From Strobilurus pachycystidiatus (lineage: Eukaryota > Basidiomycota > Agaricomycetes > Agaricales > Physalacriaceae): 64,000 bases of DNA. Of this stretch, positions 11,675 through 22,791 are shown piece by piece. The translations under genes and the position numbers were made by a program. Location: assembly GCA_019915135.1 (NCBI GenBank), contig JAHLMK010000006.1, positions 558,001 to 622,000 on the forward strand. The letters run 5' to 3'. Each line of letters starts with the position of its first letter. Position 1 is the first letter of the stretch. The notes beneath the pieces were generated by a model. It saw only the letters and a list, made by a program, of their open reading frames with translations, did no database searches and was not told the origin of the DNA.

Positions 11675-12133
11675 GGCTCTACAAAGTTGCAATAACACTC
11701 TCTGTCGTGCTCCAGGTTTTATACTGTGAACGCATAGCGGAAACACCGGGGATCTCTAAGCCAGTTAGCAGATTCATCATGCATGCGCCCCATGAAATGG
11801 TAGACTTACGCTACGGTATATGTTGCGCCTTGTCATCTGGACGGGTAAGTGACGCGCAGTAGCCCGAAGACCGAATGTGGGCTGTAAGCATACCTACGAA
11901 CGCAGGGGATCGAACGGGAGCAAGCGGCGCCGACAGGTCTATGGGATAGGAAAATGGGCCCAACACAAGAACGCCAGAGAATACCGGAAGCGTTGTGCTG
12001 GTATTTCCGTAGAGGAGTTTGATGAGCTCTTGTTCCACCTTAGGCAAGAACCGACAAGTCTCGAGCAAGCATCGAAAGCAAATAATAATAACGCGTGCTA
12101 TAAAGTATGTCATGCATGCAGAGTCCGCTCTGT
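11675..12133. other. Upstream region of copy B; second duplicate of the promoter segment
   Basis: Bases 11675-11873 repeat the promoter of copy A at 10020-10224. From about 11874 the two diverge, which marks the end of the duplicated segment. The rest lies between two genes and shows nothing else. Confidence 0.6.
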
Positions 12134-12694
12134 TTATCCTACATCCGTCGTGACGCTCCCTCTCGAAGAGATGCTGCCAAAGCTTCTGTTGGAGGTGTTA
12201 TGGCTCGACCAAAACGAGTCGTAGGTGAGTCCAGCACTGGGAAAGCCTCTCTTCGGTGTCAGGGATGGGGAAGGCCATGGTTTCTATTGAATGATGAGCA
12301 ACACCGTCTGCACTCCGAAAAACACTGTTACCGTCTGAGTTTTACTGGGATCCGCCACTGGAGGAGGTGTGATCCTAATTGTGGGCACTTTCGTGGGCGG
12401 CGGGGGTGGCAGTGGGAGGGTATCTGGAGGAAATGGCGATGGCTCTAGTGGCGATACGGACGTGGAAGGCGGAGGCGTGAATGAGCTCGGGGTGGTAGTG
12501 ATCATTCGGATAGGCGTCGGAGCGGCAGCGGGTATATCGGGAAGGGTAGGCTGGCGGGTGAGGTTTGACTTGAAAGACAGTGAAGACTGCGTAGCATTGG
12601 TTGATGAGGAAGAGGAGGAAGGAGCATCATTGAGGAATACAGTCGAGGCCATGGAAGGCGTTTTGTGTGGCTTGACTCCGCGGGCGTGCGTCAT
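12134..12694 (-). CDS. Ser/Pro/Thr-rich small protein
   Basis: Exon 12694-12332 and exon 12283-12134, joined across a 48-nt GT-AG intron in phase 0, encode about 170 residues. The first part is rich in Ser, Thr and Pro, with short Pro runs (LPLPPPPPTKVPTI). The second is Ser-rich (SFWSSHNTSNRSFGSISSRG) and reads in frame only if the intron is removed, which supports the model. No domain, signal peptide or membrane segment is seen, so it is probably disordered. An ATG at 12652 is an alternative start. It is divergent from the 3-hydroxyanthranilate dioxygenase gene. Confidence 0.5.
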
Positions 12695-13284
12695 GTGAAA
12701 GTAAAGATTTTCGACTTCGTTTATTCTTTGTTTTGTCTAGGAGAGAAAGCAGGTTCAGAGGGAAGTGATTGGTGAGGGAAAAGGGCGACGCACCCAGCCG
12801 TGCTCGACTTTTAGCTTAGCGTACTGTAGGCGCATCTGCAGCTGCCGGGACAGCTTTTCGGAGGCATTCAGCGGGAAAGCAGGACAGGAAAAAAGCGGCC
12901 TCGTACATGCAGCGCTCTTGCGCGCTCAACCGGCTGGCTCCGCTGCCTCTCCTCATGATTTTGTGCGCTGCTAATAGCCGGCGATACGGTAGCCACCATA
13001 ATACAAGCGTCTATGAGCCTAACGGGTATTGATTGCACCTAATTTTTGCTGTCGCACCAGAGGAGCGGCGAGGCGGGAGAGAAGGCGGGAGGCGGGAAAT
13101 TTGACCGCCGTCGTCGTGGTCGTTCCGGAAAGAATGGACTCCGAAGGACGATCTTAGACATGCGCCGCACCACGTGTCGTGGAGACGCGTGCCCACGTGA
13201 TCCGGTATAGCGGACCGATGTCTGTGCCTTGATTAATCGAGAGACCGATGTGATTGCTAAGATATCTCTCTACCTCTATTCATC
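12695..13284. promoter_or_regulatory. Bidirectional promoter between Ser/Pro-rich gene and 3-HAO
   Basis: This 590-bp interval lies between divergent genes. It contains two CACGTG hexamers 23 bp apart and several purine-rich stretches. A 69-codon frame on the plus strand (12765-12974) has no support as a gene. Confidence 0.5.
13171..13199. promoter_or_regulatory. Pair of CACGTG boxes
   Basis: CACGTG occurs at 13171-13176 and again at 13194-13199, 86-114 bp upstream of the 3-HAO ATG. The palindrome is the core of bHLH (Cbf1/Pho4-like) sites. Which factor, if any, binds cannot be read from sequence. Confidence 0.45.
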
Positions 13285-13969
13285 ATGCCTCTCTTGCCTC
13301 CGATAAACTTTCCGGCATGGCTGGACAAGAACAAGGAACTCCTTCAGCCACCTGTCAACAACTTCTGTCTCTACAAGGGTGGCGACTTTATAGTCATGGC
13401 TGTAGGCGGCCCGAATGAACGAAAGGATTATCATATAAACGAGACAGAGGTACGCATTTGACCTTGTCTTGTGACTGGATGGATAAGGCTTGACATGGAT
13501 CGCGTAGGAGTGGTTCTACCAGCACAAGGGTGGAATGCTGCTACGAACGGTGGACGATGGCGTATTTAAAGATATCCGGATCGAAGAAGGCGAAATGTTC
13601 TTATTACCAGGTGACTCGCCCCGTTTCTCAGAACGCCTTATTCTGAAATGAGCTCATTCTTCCCCAGGAAACACGCCGCATAATCCCGTCCGATTCGCAA
13701 ACACTATAGGTATCGTAATCGAGCGCGAACGACCTGCTGAGTCACTCGGTAAGCTGCATCCGATTTATCCAGAGCAATTCTCACGTTCACAAGATCGATT
13801 ACGCTGGTACTGCGAGAAGGGTGGGCATCCCGAGCCCACAGTCATCTACGAGGAATCTTTCCACTGCACCGACCTTGGCACACAACTCAAGCCGATCATC
13901 GAAAAGTGGATGACCAGGGAGGAAATCAGGACCTGTAAGGCGTGTGGGATCATCGCTGACGCTAAATAG
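13285..13969 (+). CDS. BNA1: 3-hydroxyanthranilate 3,4-dioxygenase
   Basis: Four exons (13285-13449, 13508-13610, 13668-13748, 13794-13969) join to 174 residues, the usual size of the fungal enzyme. The protein begins [17 protein letters not shown] and carries the cupin iron ligands in [17 protein letters not shown] (His, Glu) and [10 protein letters not shown] (His). The substrate-side signature [18 protein letters not shown] is complete, and a C-terminal Cys pair (TCKACG) resembles part of the second metal site. The enzyme opens the ring of 3-hydroxyanthranilate, and the product cyclises to quinolinate in de novo NAD synthesis from tryptophan. It is cytosolic and needs Fe(II). Each exon is short, so the gene is easily missed by ORF searches. 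Confidence 0.94.
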
Positions 13970-14615
13970 ACAACTAGAGGATCGGAAATATGTTTATGCT
14001 TAATTGTATGGTAATGGGGGCTCAATCTGCACGCTTAATCTGCGCTTTATCAGAGGAATTGTCATGCGACTTCTGTTAGAGTATGTGTTGCTCAACGGGC
14101 GTTTTTCGGTCCACTTCTTCTCACACATCTCTAGCGCCGCGCATCTGGCCTGCTCTTATCCTACCATATACTGCTACTGGATGGTTTTCAAGGTTCTCGA
14201 GCATGACTCAACGCGCATACAGGATTAGACATTGCAAGCACTGGAGCACTCAGCCCTCGCGTTTCTCGCGGACACTCGAGTCTAGTCTTCTTGTGCTGAC
14301 TGCTGAATTGTATACGTCTTACCGAGAAAACACGGCCATCTCTTTCCTCCGTTCCCGTAGGCCGCCGAGTTGATCTTTGCTTACATCTGTGTCAATAGGA
14401 TCGCTGAGCGTTTAGTAAGTGATCATTCAGTCCTGATGCAGTAGCGGTCAGATGGCGGTAAAGACGCTGCTGCCGGTAAGACGCGTTGACCATTCGCACT
14501 GCAATACGCGTGACGAGTGCCTTACATCGGTTGGACGTGCTCAGTAGCTTTCGACAGTATAAGACGCGCACAAAGTCGTGCCATTCAACTCACTTACCTC
14601 TCATAGTACTCACAC
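13970..14615. other. Intergenic between 3-HAO and DUF3237-like copy C
   Basis: This is the 3' region of 3-HAO and the promoter of copy C. It holds no recognisable gene. Confidence 0.5.
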
Positions 14616-15337
14616 ATGCGTCCTTCTACTCTCGTCAACCTTCTCTGCCTCCTTCCCTTGGCGCTGACCGCCAGCGTCCCGACGCTCTCGAAAATATACG
14701 ACGGTAGCGCCGAAGTAGACACTTCAGCTGGCTTTACCGCAGGGCCCTTTGGCCCGCGCGCGCTCTACAAGTTCATCGGGTACGTCCATCCAATTCACGC
14801 GTTCATGAGGGTCAAGGCTCAACTGCCCTAGCGGTAATTTAACGGATCCCATCAGCGGAGAGCTCGTCGCGAACATCCTCCCCGACATTGGCGGACAGAT
14901 GGGCCTTTTGGGCTCCAACGGGGTCTTCTACCCCGACGTTCGTTTCGTTTTGCAGTGGGCGGACGACTCCACTCATGCTTGGGCTGAGCTGCATGCGTCC
15001 GGGTGGGTCCACAATACCATGTCGTTCATCCACATCAAGGCTCATGAAGAATGACAGGAAATTGAACGTCGACGCCACTGGATATTTGTACGTTGCTCTC
15101 AAGTTCACGTTCGCTTCTACTTTGGTCCATATGCTTTGTATGCATAGGCGTCTGGAGACCAACTCTTCCTCCCGGGAGGCCCTCAACGGTCTTTTCACCG
15201 TCATAACCGTTGACCTCTTGTCTTCTCCTGCTAAGCTCGCGGTCTTTGCTCTGGTGCGCATCTGGACTATCGTATCTCGCATTATGGCATTGACCGATTT
15301 TTTGATAGAACGAATGAACCGTTTGTGCTTGATCTAG
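14616..15337 (+). CDS. Secreted DUF3237-like protein, copy C (inverted)
   Basis: Four exons (14616-14779, 14832-15002, 15058-15087, 15148-15337) give 184 residues. The structure matches copies A and B, including the 30-nt third exon. The signal peptide (LVNLLCLLPLALTA) is followed by GELVANILPDIGGQMGLLGS, NGVFYPDVRFVLQWADD and LETNSSSREALNGLFTVIT. It is more diverged from A and B than they are from each other and lies on the opposite strand, so it is an older duplicate. Unlike A and B, its 5' flank shows no obvious shared promoter block. Function is unknown. Confidence 0.75.
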
Positions 15338-18300
15338 TAGCAACCGATGTTTTGTGATCCATGCACTTTCGTAGCTCATAGAGTGGAGTTCAATCGACAA
15401 AAGCTACATATAAAATTTGTTTGCCTGAACACCCAGTGGTGTACCAAAGATCCTTGAGCGCACATCTCTTGATCCAGAATCATACCCAATGCTATGGAAT
15501 TCAGTACATGCACGAGTCAAGTCGTGCACCACTGTGACCCAAAACAAACGCTGAACCACTTGCTCCGCGGTCTTCTTTTCCTTGTCCTCTTCGTTAGCGG
15601 TCTGCTGTGCTCTGAGCGCAGGGACAAAAACTGCAGATATTCAGCTCTGCCCAAGAAAGATTGAGCTCGCAATGTATACAGTGTATTGGATACAGTATCG
15701 TGTCCTTTACTGTGGCGGCGTCGGTGGTGTGTCATGCCGAAGCGGCTCGTCAAGCAAAGGCACGGTGGCAAGCCACGTGGAAGCGGATGTCTCCGAGCCT
15801 ACCCCAGGTCCTGTGCATCGTCATTCTTGACTTCGTGGTGTTTCCGAATGTCGCTCGCGCTCTTCGATCCGCAACTTTCGCCTGGTCTTATGATTAGAGC
15901 TTAAACTCCGCATATTGATGCTATCGCTTCTTTCTTCTGTGATACAATTTCCTCTCCGCCTGCTGCTGTCTCCCAATGTCATGTTCATGGAGACATCCGA
16001 TGACGAGCACGAGAATTTGGGCAACACTACATCTGCTTCTACAGTTTTCACGACCAGGCAATGAAGTCCTTTCCCAAATCGACTGAACTTGCATGTCTAC
16101 AAATCTCGTGTCGGTGGTTTGATCACCAAGCCCCATGCAGCTCGCGAACAAACCGTCTTGAGATCATGAACTATCCAAGGAAACGCACGTAATTCTTATC
16201 TCAAAAGTCGTTAGTTTGTCGACGGGCTTCTGGTCAATGACCACACTCACAGTCCCTTCACTTCCGTTGCCCGGTTCCAGGCGTCTTGATTGCCTTGACT
16301 GGAATGAGCGGGCGATGCTGCAATGCTACACAGTATCAAGTAAAGGAATATCCAGGCAAATCTGGCCCGAGTGCAAGGCATGAATTGGATGTTGACGCCC
16401 CCGGTAAGAAGGGCATCTTGTAAGTGGGCCCTACCGACTCCTGGCTTCGAGGCGTGTGTGTTTCATCCGCCGTGGCTTGGTTCACTTCATATGCAGCTAA
16501 CACAGCGTGGTACTCGACGTAGTGACAAATTCATCGAAGCGGACGCGGTACGACGTTAGCCCCAGGAGGCAAAGCGAAACAACCCGCGGCTAGAACGAAA
16601 GGTATCAGGAAGACGTGTAATGCGGAAACACAAGAGTTCGCAGAAGCAGAAGATACGCGGTCAGGCGGCTGCCGATGGAAGTGTAGAGACGTCCAGTCAT
16701 AGCTTTCGTGGAAGGTGGATGAGCAGGTAGGACTCAGATGAAGAGCAAGGGTAGTCTTTAAGCAAGGGTACCAGATGAGCCGCAACTGATAATGATTATG
16801 ATACGGGCACGAGGATAGCGTGTCGCGAGGCACGGGAAGAATATACGAACTTCTCGGAGGGCTGCGAGCTGATGAATGCGTCGATCTCGATGTCGCGATC
16901 CTCGATGACCAACAATTCGCAATACCGACTGCTGAGAACTAGACCAGTGACCAGTGAGAGAAGCGTGAGCTCAAGGCGATCAAGAAGAGACTGAAATTTG
17001 AGACAGTGATTCTTTTTCTCGGTCATACAAATAAAATAGCGCCACAGTGTCGGTCATGTCCTCCGGCATTGAGTAGAGGTCTATCGGAAAAGACTGTAGA
17101 AATAAATGGGATCTGTTACCTTGCGGTGACCAGCTCGGACTTGCCGCCGAACCCGTTTTATGGGCTTCATCCTCCCTCAGCTATGGTCGACGGTGGCTGA
17201 GCCATAATGCGCAAGCTGTTCGAGTGGGATGGGTAGGAGCCAATTGACTATACTAAATGGGCCTAGTGGGGTACGCAGATGTAACAGACCACTCGTTTCC
17301 TTCCAGGAAACCGACTGCCGGCCCTTGTGGGGACAACACAGTGGCGACAGAACCGTCGGAGGTTGCAGGCTATCGTCCTCGAGCGAAATTAGCTTCTACA
17401 GGCCTATATGTCTTCTGGAGGAGGGTCGACTGCACTCAACTTAGTCATACAGAGACTCACTGCATTGGGCCGGTTTGTGATGGTGTGTGTGGTGTGAGTC
17501 CGGATCAAGAACGTTGCTGCACGCTTTCATGACGACTGTCTCGTTTTTTCTACTGCCCGCCTTTGCGCGTGGACCGAGAAATTCTGTGGACAAGTCACTG
17601 AATGCTTGGTTTTCTATCGATTTTGAAGGTTTTGGTGTTATAAATTACTTGCCTACAGCTACCACTGAGGTTTGTAGCCCAGGCCCAAGGATGCAGGACG
17701 CGGTGACTGTGGAGTGCAATACCAAGAGACTGCCGGTGGAACGGTGGAAGATCGCTACCGCCGCTCGTCTGGCAGCTCTCTCCTGCGGGGTGCCACTGAC
17801 GAGGCTGTCTTCCCGACAGGATCGCCGCTGAAGGTCAGTCTAATCCAAACAATCTCAACAACAGCAACGGTGTCATATCGAAGCTGACGTTGGTACAGTT
17901 TTTCGTCTATCTTCCCAGTGGCTGCCCACATGCACAGTGATGATCGCCACTTCGAGGTCGCAACGGTCAATGTGCATACGAATATTTCCAGTACGCCGAC
18001 ATTTCTTCGCACTTTCCTATTGAATAAATTTGGATAGGACTCTCTGCTCCCGCGATGTTATAGCCTCTACTCTTTGTCAATGATCCGTTCAATCATGCAA
18101 CAAGGAACGCGACCTACGAGTGGACTGCTCTCCGTCATTTCTCCGTAACGAAAGTCACTGGCATGACGCAAGACAACGAGCTCAGGTCGCTGCAATCTAA
18201 TCAATACTCGGGGCGGTTCACGGGTCACTCAATCGGTAAAAATAATGGACGGGGGACGTACAACAAGAACGATAAGTGGAAATACTGGATGAACGGATCG

Positions 18301-18968
18301 TCGAAGGGCTTCGGTGTGGGAGGGGAGATGCAGTCAAGCGTTGGGCATGTCGTACAAGACTAATGTTGCTGGATAGTAGAAGAACAGCGCGCGGCCAGAG
18401 GACGTCGTCTGCATAGAACAGATTCGTGTGAGTCTGCAGTGGAGCACCACAACAGTGGCGTAGGCTTGTCTCTGAAGGATGGCGTCATTCTGACTCTAGG
18501 CATTACAGTGGGCTGACGACTGGCGTGTGCTAGGTCCGTGCTAGCGTCGTCGGAGAAGACAAAAACAGTCGTCTCAGTCGGGACGCATCGCCCTAGCAAT
18601 GGCCACGATGTACCCGTGGTCGGCATTGCTGTGGCGTTGAAGGTGCTGGTGGTCTAGAGGAGATGCTCGAACTTTACCTGACGAGACCCGGTCAGTAAGA
18701 AACTCTTTGACGCTGTTTGGACCCATACCCACCACTCTTCTTGCCCATTAATCACCACCACCTCCACCCCAGGTCCTGTCCCAACGTGTCTCTTGTATCT
18801 TGGACAACTTTATACGGTGTCCTTAACGGGACGCCCTCCCATGCTTGTATAAAAACCGCCGTGGGGATTTCTCCCTCTTGCCTTCTACTCTCATCATGGA
18901 CCGCCCATCAACAAAAATGACCTACGGTGCCTCATAATCGCTTTCAAATACTTTGATTTAGTGATCTA
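15338..18968. other. Gene-poor stretch, 3.6 kb
   Basis: Several short open frames occur (15582-15904 plus; 16531-17026 minus; 17487-17831 plus). None has a recognisable motif, and I could not join them into a multi-exon gene with convincing phase. The minus frame at 16796-17026 starts with a plausible ATG and hydrophobic LTLLSLVTGLVLSS but stops soon after. I make no call. Confidence 0.4.
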
Positions 18969-20605
18969 ATGTGTACTCCAGCGAGGCTCGGAAATTCTGG
19001 ATTGAAGGTCTCCCGGATCATTCTAGGATGCGCGATGTACGGCTCGCCCGATTGGTACGATTGGGTCAAGGACGAGAAGCAGTCCATCCAGGAAATCAAA
19101 GAGGCGTAAGTTGTCAGTTACTTCCTCCTGTTTGACCATCCTGACTTGGGCCACGCTGTGTACTCAGGTACGACCTCGGGGTGACTGCATTTGATACCGC
19201 CAATGTGCGCCACCTGCCTTCATTTTTGCGCTCATAACTCAGCACCTTGGCAGGTATACTCCAACGGTCAATCGGAAGTCATCCTCGGCAAAGCTATCAA
19301 GATGCACAACATCCCACGGGCGTCTATCGTCGTCATGACTAAGGCCTATCACCTTCACCACCGACTGTTCCCACTCGCTGACCTGTAATATCACTACAGG
19401 TCCTAAACCCGGTGACGCGCTCCATGGACGTGCATCTTCATGACGAGGCCCGGCCGCAGGCCGATTCGATGGGGTACGTCAACCAGCATGGCCTTAGTCG
19501 CAAGGTATAATCCCTTCGCACTACCGCCACTTCGTGATATCCATATATATTTCAGCACATCTTCGACTCCATCACGGCCAGTCTCAAACGCCTTCAGATG
19601 GATCACGTTGACGTCCTCCAATGCCACGGCTTCGACGACGAGACGCCTATCGAAGAGACCGTCAGTCAGTCCTTCGATGTCCGCTTCCCAGGCTTGACCA
19701 TGTTGAATATCTAGATGCGTGCACTTCATGATGTCGTTCAGGCTGGTTATGCTCGCTACATCGGAATGGCGAACTGCAAGGCTTGGCAATGTGTGTCGTA
19801 TATCTTTCCTGACTCACTGCTTGAATGTTGTGGACAGTTCAGGCCATGCAAAGTACGGATTGCCTCGAGAGCCCTATTCGCCTTCGTTCTTACATGAACC
19901 TTACAGACTACGCAATGTACAAGATGCTGACGCCTTTCGTTTCGATGCAGATCGATTACAATCTGCTCAATCGAGGAGACGAGCGCGAGATGATGCCCAT
20001 GCTCAAGGTATGGCTCAGTGCGCGATAGTTACCACCGAGGATCAACTCTACCACCGCCATAGCATCACGGTGTGGCGTCTTTGCCGTGGTCGACCTTGGC
20101 TCGGGGCGCTTTGATATTTTCCGCAAACGAGCAGATAAATGACAAGTACATTTAAATCACCCTTGTGTCAATTCACTCACACGCCGTCAGGGCGATTAAG
20201 TCCACGAGGAAGGCATGGCATCTTGATATCATCAGGCGGTACGCACGTGTCTCTGTGGCGTCATTTATTCCAATTTCCAAGTCTTGCAGAGCTGAAGGCC
20301 TGGCGGCGCTCAAAGGGACAAGTCTGGCCCAACTGTGCATTGCGTGGACACTGAACAGACCTGGTGAGAAGGCGCCTCCAATCTTTTCGGGGCAATGTTC
20401 AAAACCTCTACATTAGGCGTCACGGCATTGGTGATACCCGTCCCGTCTACGCAGCATCTTGTAGATGCGTGTGGTATGCCAGACTCTGTCCCCCTTGCTT
20501 TGAGACGATTCCTGATAATGGGTGTGTTTAGGCGCATTTGATATCGTCCTCTCTGACAAGGACAATCGTATTCTTGAAGAGCTGTATGACGCCAATGTTC
20601 AATGA
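18969..20605 (+). CDS. Aldo/keto reductase, 13 exons
   Basis: Thirteen exons (first 18969-19105, last 20532-20605, one only 15 nt at 19838-19852) join to 332 residues with consistent phase. The NADPH-dependent reductase fold is clear from LGNSGLKVSRIILGCAMYGS. The catalytic tetrad is visible: Asp in TAFDTANVYSNGQSE, Tyr in the same motif, Lys in VVMTK, His in LQCHGFD. Later family blocks are RYIGMANCKAWQFQAMQNYA, PWSTLARGAL and KGTSLAQLCIAWTLNRPGVT. The family reduces aldehydes and ketones; in wood-decay fungi related enzymes act on aryl aldehydes. The substrate is unknown here. The third intron (19344-19399) has a GC donor, while all others are GT-AG and 45-61 nt. The ATG at 18969 is the first in frame. 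Confidence 0.92.
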
Positions 20606-20881
20606 CAGAGGACTCAGGTGGGCGTGAGAGGAAGGGGATTGGAAGAGGAGGGGTTCAAAAGTATGGTATCTCATACACGCCTGTTGTACTTGTATTTTCT
20701 GTGTTGGTATCTGGCATAAAATCGTGAACGGTATGAAAAGCGTTATGATGACCTAACCCGTCGCACCGAGGAAAACAGTGATTCCTTTTACTATGTATAC
20801 CAAGTGATCACTTATCTCGAATCATTGCAGGTTTCCCGGGGAGTGTATCATAGAGTCAATCGACCACTCGCGAGGAAGCGT

Positions 20882-22158
20882 TCATTCTTGCGAAACCTTT
20901 GTACGAGATACGACCACGGTCGTTTCTAGCTTCCCGTCAACCCATAATTCTACTTTGCCTTCCTCCAACTTCGTCTTTGGTATTTCCAAGTTGCGGTGTA
21001 TCACCTGCTTCGAAAGGGAGATGGTAGCCTGTACCTTCTCCGGGTCACTTACTCCACACCGTGAGGGCTTACTATTGAGATCGAGCCGAATCGTATGTAG
21101 ACCGCTCAATGGATGCAAAGCCGACAGCGCCTTCTCAACGAGGCCACGATATTCATCGTGGCTGACCCAACCGGTGCGGTGACGCTTCAAGGATAAGGGC
21201 GGTGTTATTCTGAGGTCGGGAAAATAAGTGGCCAGGCCTGATGAATTCATCAGCGGGAATGATACCAGTCAACACCAGCGTACTTACACTTCAACTCCTT
21301 TTCGTCAGTGATCCTTGTTACTGGGGCCATCATCAACGAGTGCAGGCCATGTGGAAGATGTCGTGGTGTGCATTTCCAGTTCATGTAGTAGTCTGTCAAT
21401 GGCCGATTTATCTCTGTGAGGGCGAGATGTAGAAGGTTCGGGAATATTTTAGGGATGAAGATGCGCTCCGCAACGAAGTTGGGTATGGTCAGGGTACATA
21501 GGGAGGGAACAGTGATAGTGGCGAGGGCATTCTCGAGATGTTGGAGGCGATCTTTCTCTTGGCGGCGATTGGGGAGTGATATTATCTGGAGGGTGTGCAG
21601 GTTTGGAAGGCACGATAGGCAACGTGCGAATTCCGGATAGACGTTCACGGAGCGGAATGCTGTGAGCGCGACAGTGAAGAGTCTGTTCGTCCCAATATGA
21701 ATGACTTCGTACGTAGACAAACTGGAGACAACCAACCTCACAGATTGCGCTAATTGCGGTTCCCTCACCGTCACGATCTCAGCTTGCATAACCAGCTCTG
21801 TGACCATCGCCTTGGACATGGCCGCCGGGCGTCCTGTCATCCTCAGCGCGCACACCTCCATGCTCTGCCATAATAGAGGGTGATACATATGGCGCAACGT
21901 CCTGCACATTTGAGACAACGCAAAGATCGCGTCGAATTTGTCGCGATATTCTACGGGCAAGATGCCAAAGTCCATACATGGAACGGGGACGGAGGAGAAG
22001 TAGGATAGGATTTCCATGTGGAGCTCGTATGGAAGGGTAGGGAGCCCCCTTGAGTTGTCGTGTTCGGGAGGCTCAGAAGGTGTTAGCGCCAGATGAGACT
22101 CACATTCAGCGCCAGCTGCGAGTTTTCTGCGCGTGCGTCGAGGGGTCAATTTGGTCAT
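20882..22158 (-). CDS. F-box-like protein, intact copy of a tandem pair
   Basis: Three exons (22158-21737, 21682-21288, 21237-20882) encode 390 residues. The N-terminus is basic (TPRRTRRK). A short F-box-like helix follows (LPTLPYELHMEILSYFSSV), then a long leucine-rich region with regular LxxLxxLxI spacing (CLSCLPNLHTLQIISLPN, PSLCTLTIPNFVAERIFI). Such proteins are substrate receptors of SCF ubiquitin ligases and form large, fast-evolving families in Agaricomycetes. The first intron is 54 nt and contains no stop, so it reads through in frame; homology with the neighbour, where the same intron is 56 nt, shows that it is an intron. The substrate is unknown. Confidence 0.75.
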
Positions 22159-22791
22159 GGTGCGGCGGTGCAAGTCGACGTGCAAGGTCAAGAGCAAATC
22201 GAGTTGAAACGATCATTCTTGCGGCCTGGATTGGTCGCCGGCTCAGCCGGTGAGCGCCAAGCGGTCAATTCGCACGTACGAGTACTGTACGGGAGTGTAT
22301 GGTAACAACGGTAACGCATAACGCAAGACCCGTTGTGTATCTTATTTTGCGTTGCGTAACGCGCAACGCAGCCTCCGTTGTGGACTTTGGCGGCGTTACT
22401 CAGGGTGAAAATTGCCATTTTTGGCGGCCGCCAAGGCGGCCGCGTATCTAGAATCGGGGCGCGTAACGCACAAATTTGGTCCCGTTGTTAAGGTTGGGGG
22501 CGTTACGGTCCACGTGACGGTTGTTACCATACACTCCCGTACAGTAGCCTTTGGCTACTTTCATCGGGCATTCAACACCTGACGCCCGATTGCGCATCGA
22601 GCAAAACGATTGATTGTCGAAGGAAACCTTCTACCTACCGGGTATGACGAGGCTCACGCGTCTCACACTTTCCAATGAAACCTTTTCGGCTGGCAATAAA
22701 ATATGAACACCAAATGATAACTTACCTCGACTCGTTATTTCTCCGGGCAGTGTATCATGGTAGAGTTATTCAACTACTGACGAGAAAGTGT
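22159..22791. other. Intergenic region holding a MITE
   Basis: This interval separates the two F-box copies. A 264-bp inverted-repeat element occupies 22283-22546, listed separately. I see nothing else. Confidence 0.6.
22283..22546. mobile_element. MITE with 25-bp perfect terminal inverted repeats and TA flanks
   Basis: The left end CTGTACGGGAGTGTATGG (from 22285) is exactly complementary to the right end (CCATACACTCCCGTACAG, ending 22544). The inverted match extends through GTAACAAC, 25 bp in all. TA dinucleotides flank both ends (22283-22284 and 22545-22546), as for TA target-site duplication by Tc1/mariner-type transposases. The 260-bp body has no open frame. It is rich in the submotif GTAACGC/GCGTTAC and holds the palindrome TGGCGGCCGCCA. 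It is therefore a non-autonomous miniature element that relies on a transposase elsewhere. Confidence 0.85.

Noticed and set aside
12369..12698. Gly/Val-rich plus frame opposite the Ser/Pro-rich gene
   Set aside because: Glycine richness mirrors the Pro codons of the minus strand. The minus frame has the better start and a supporting intron.
17487..17831. Plus frame with a signal-like start (TTVSFFLLPAFARG)
   Set aside because: No continuing exon with matching phase was found, and the later part is Arg-rich without pattern.
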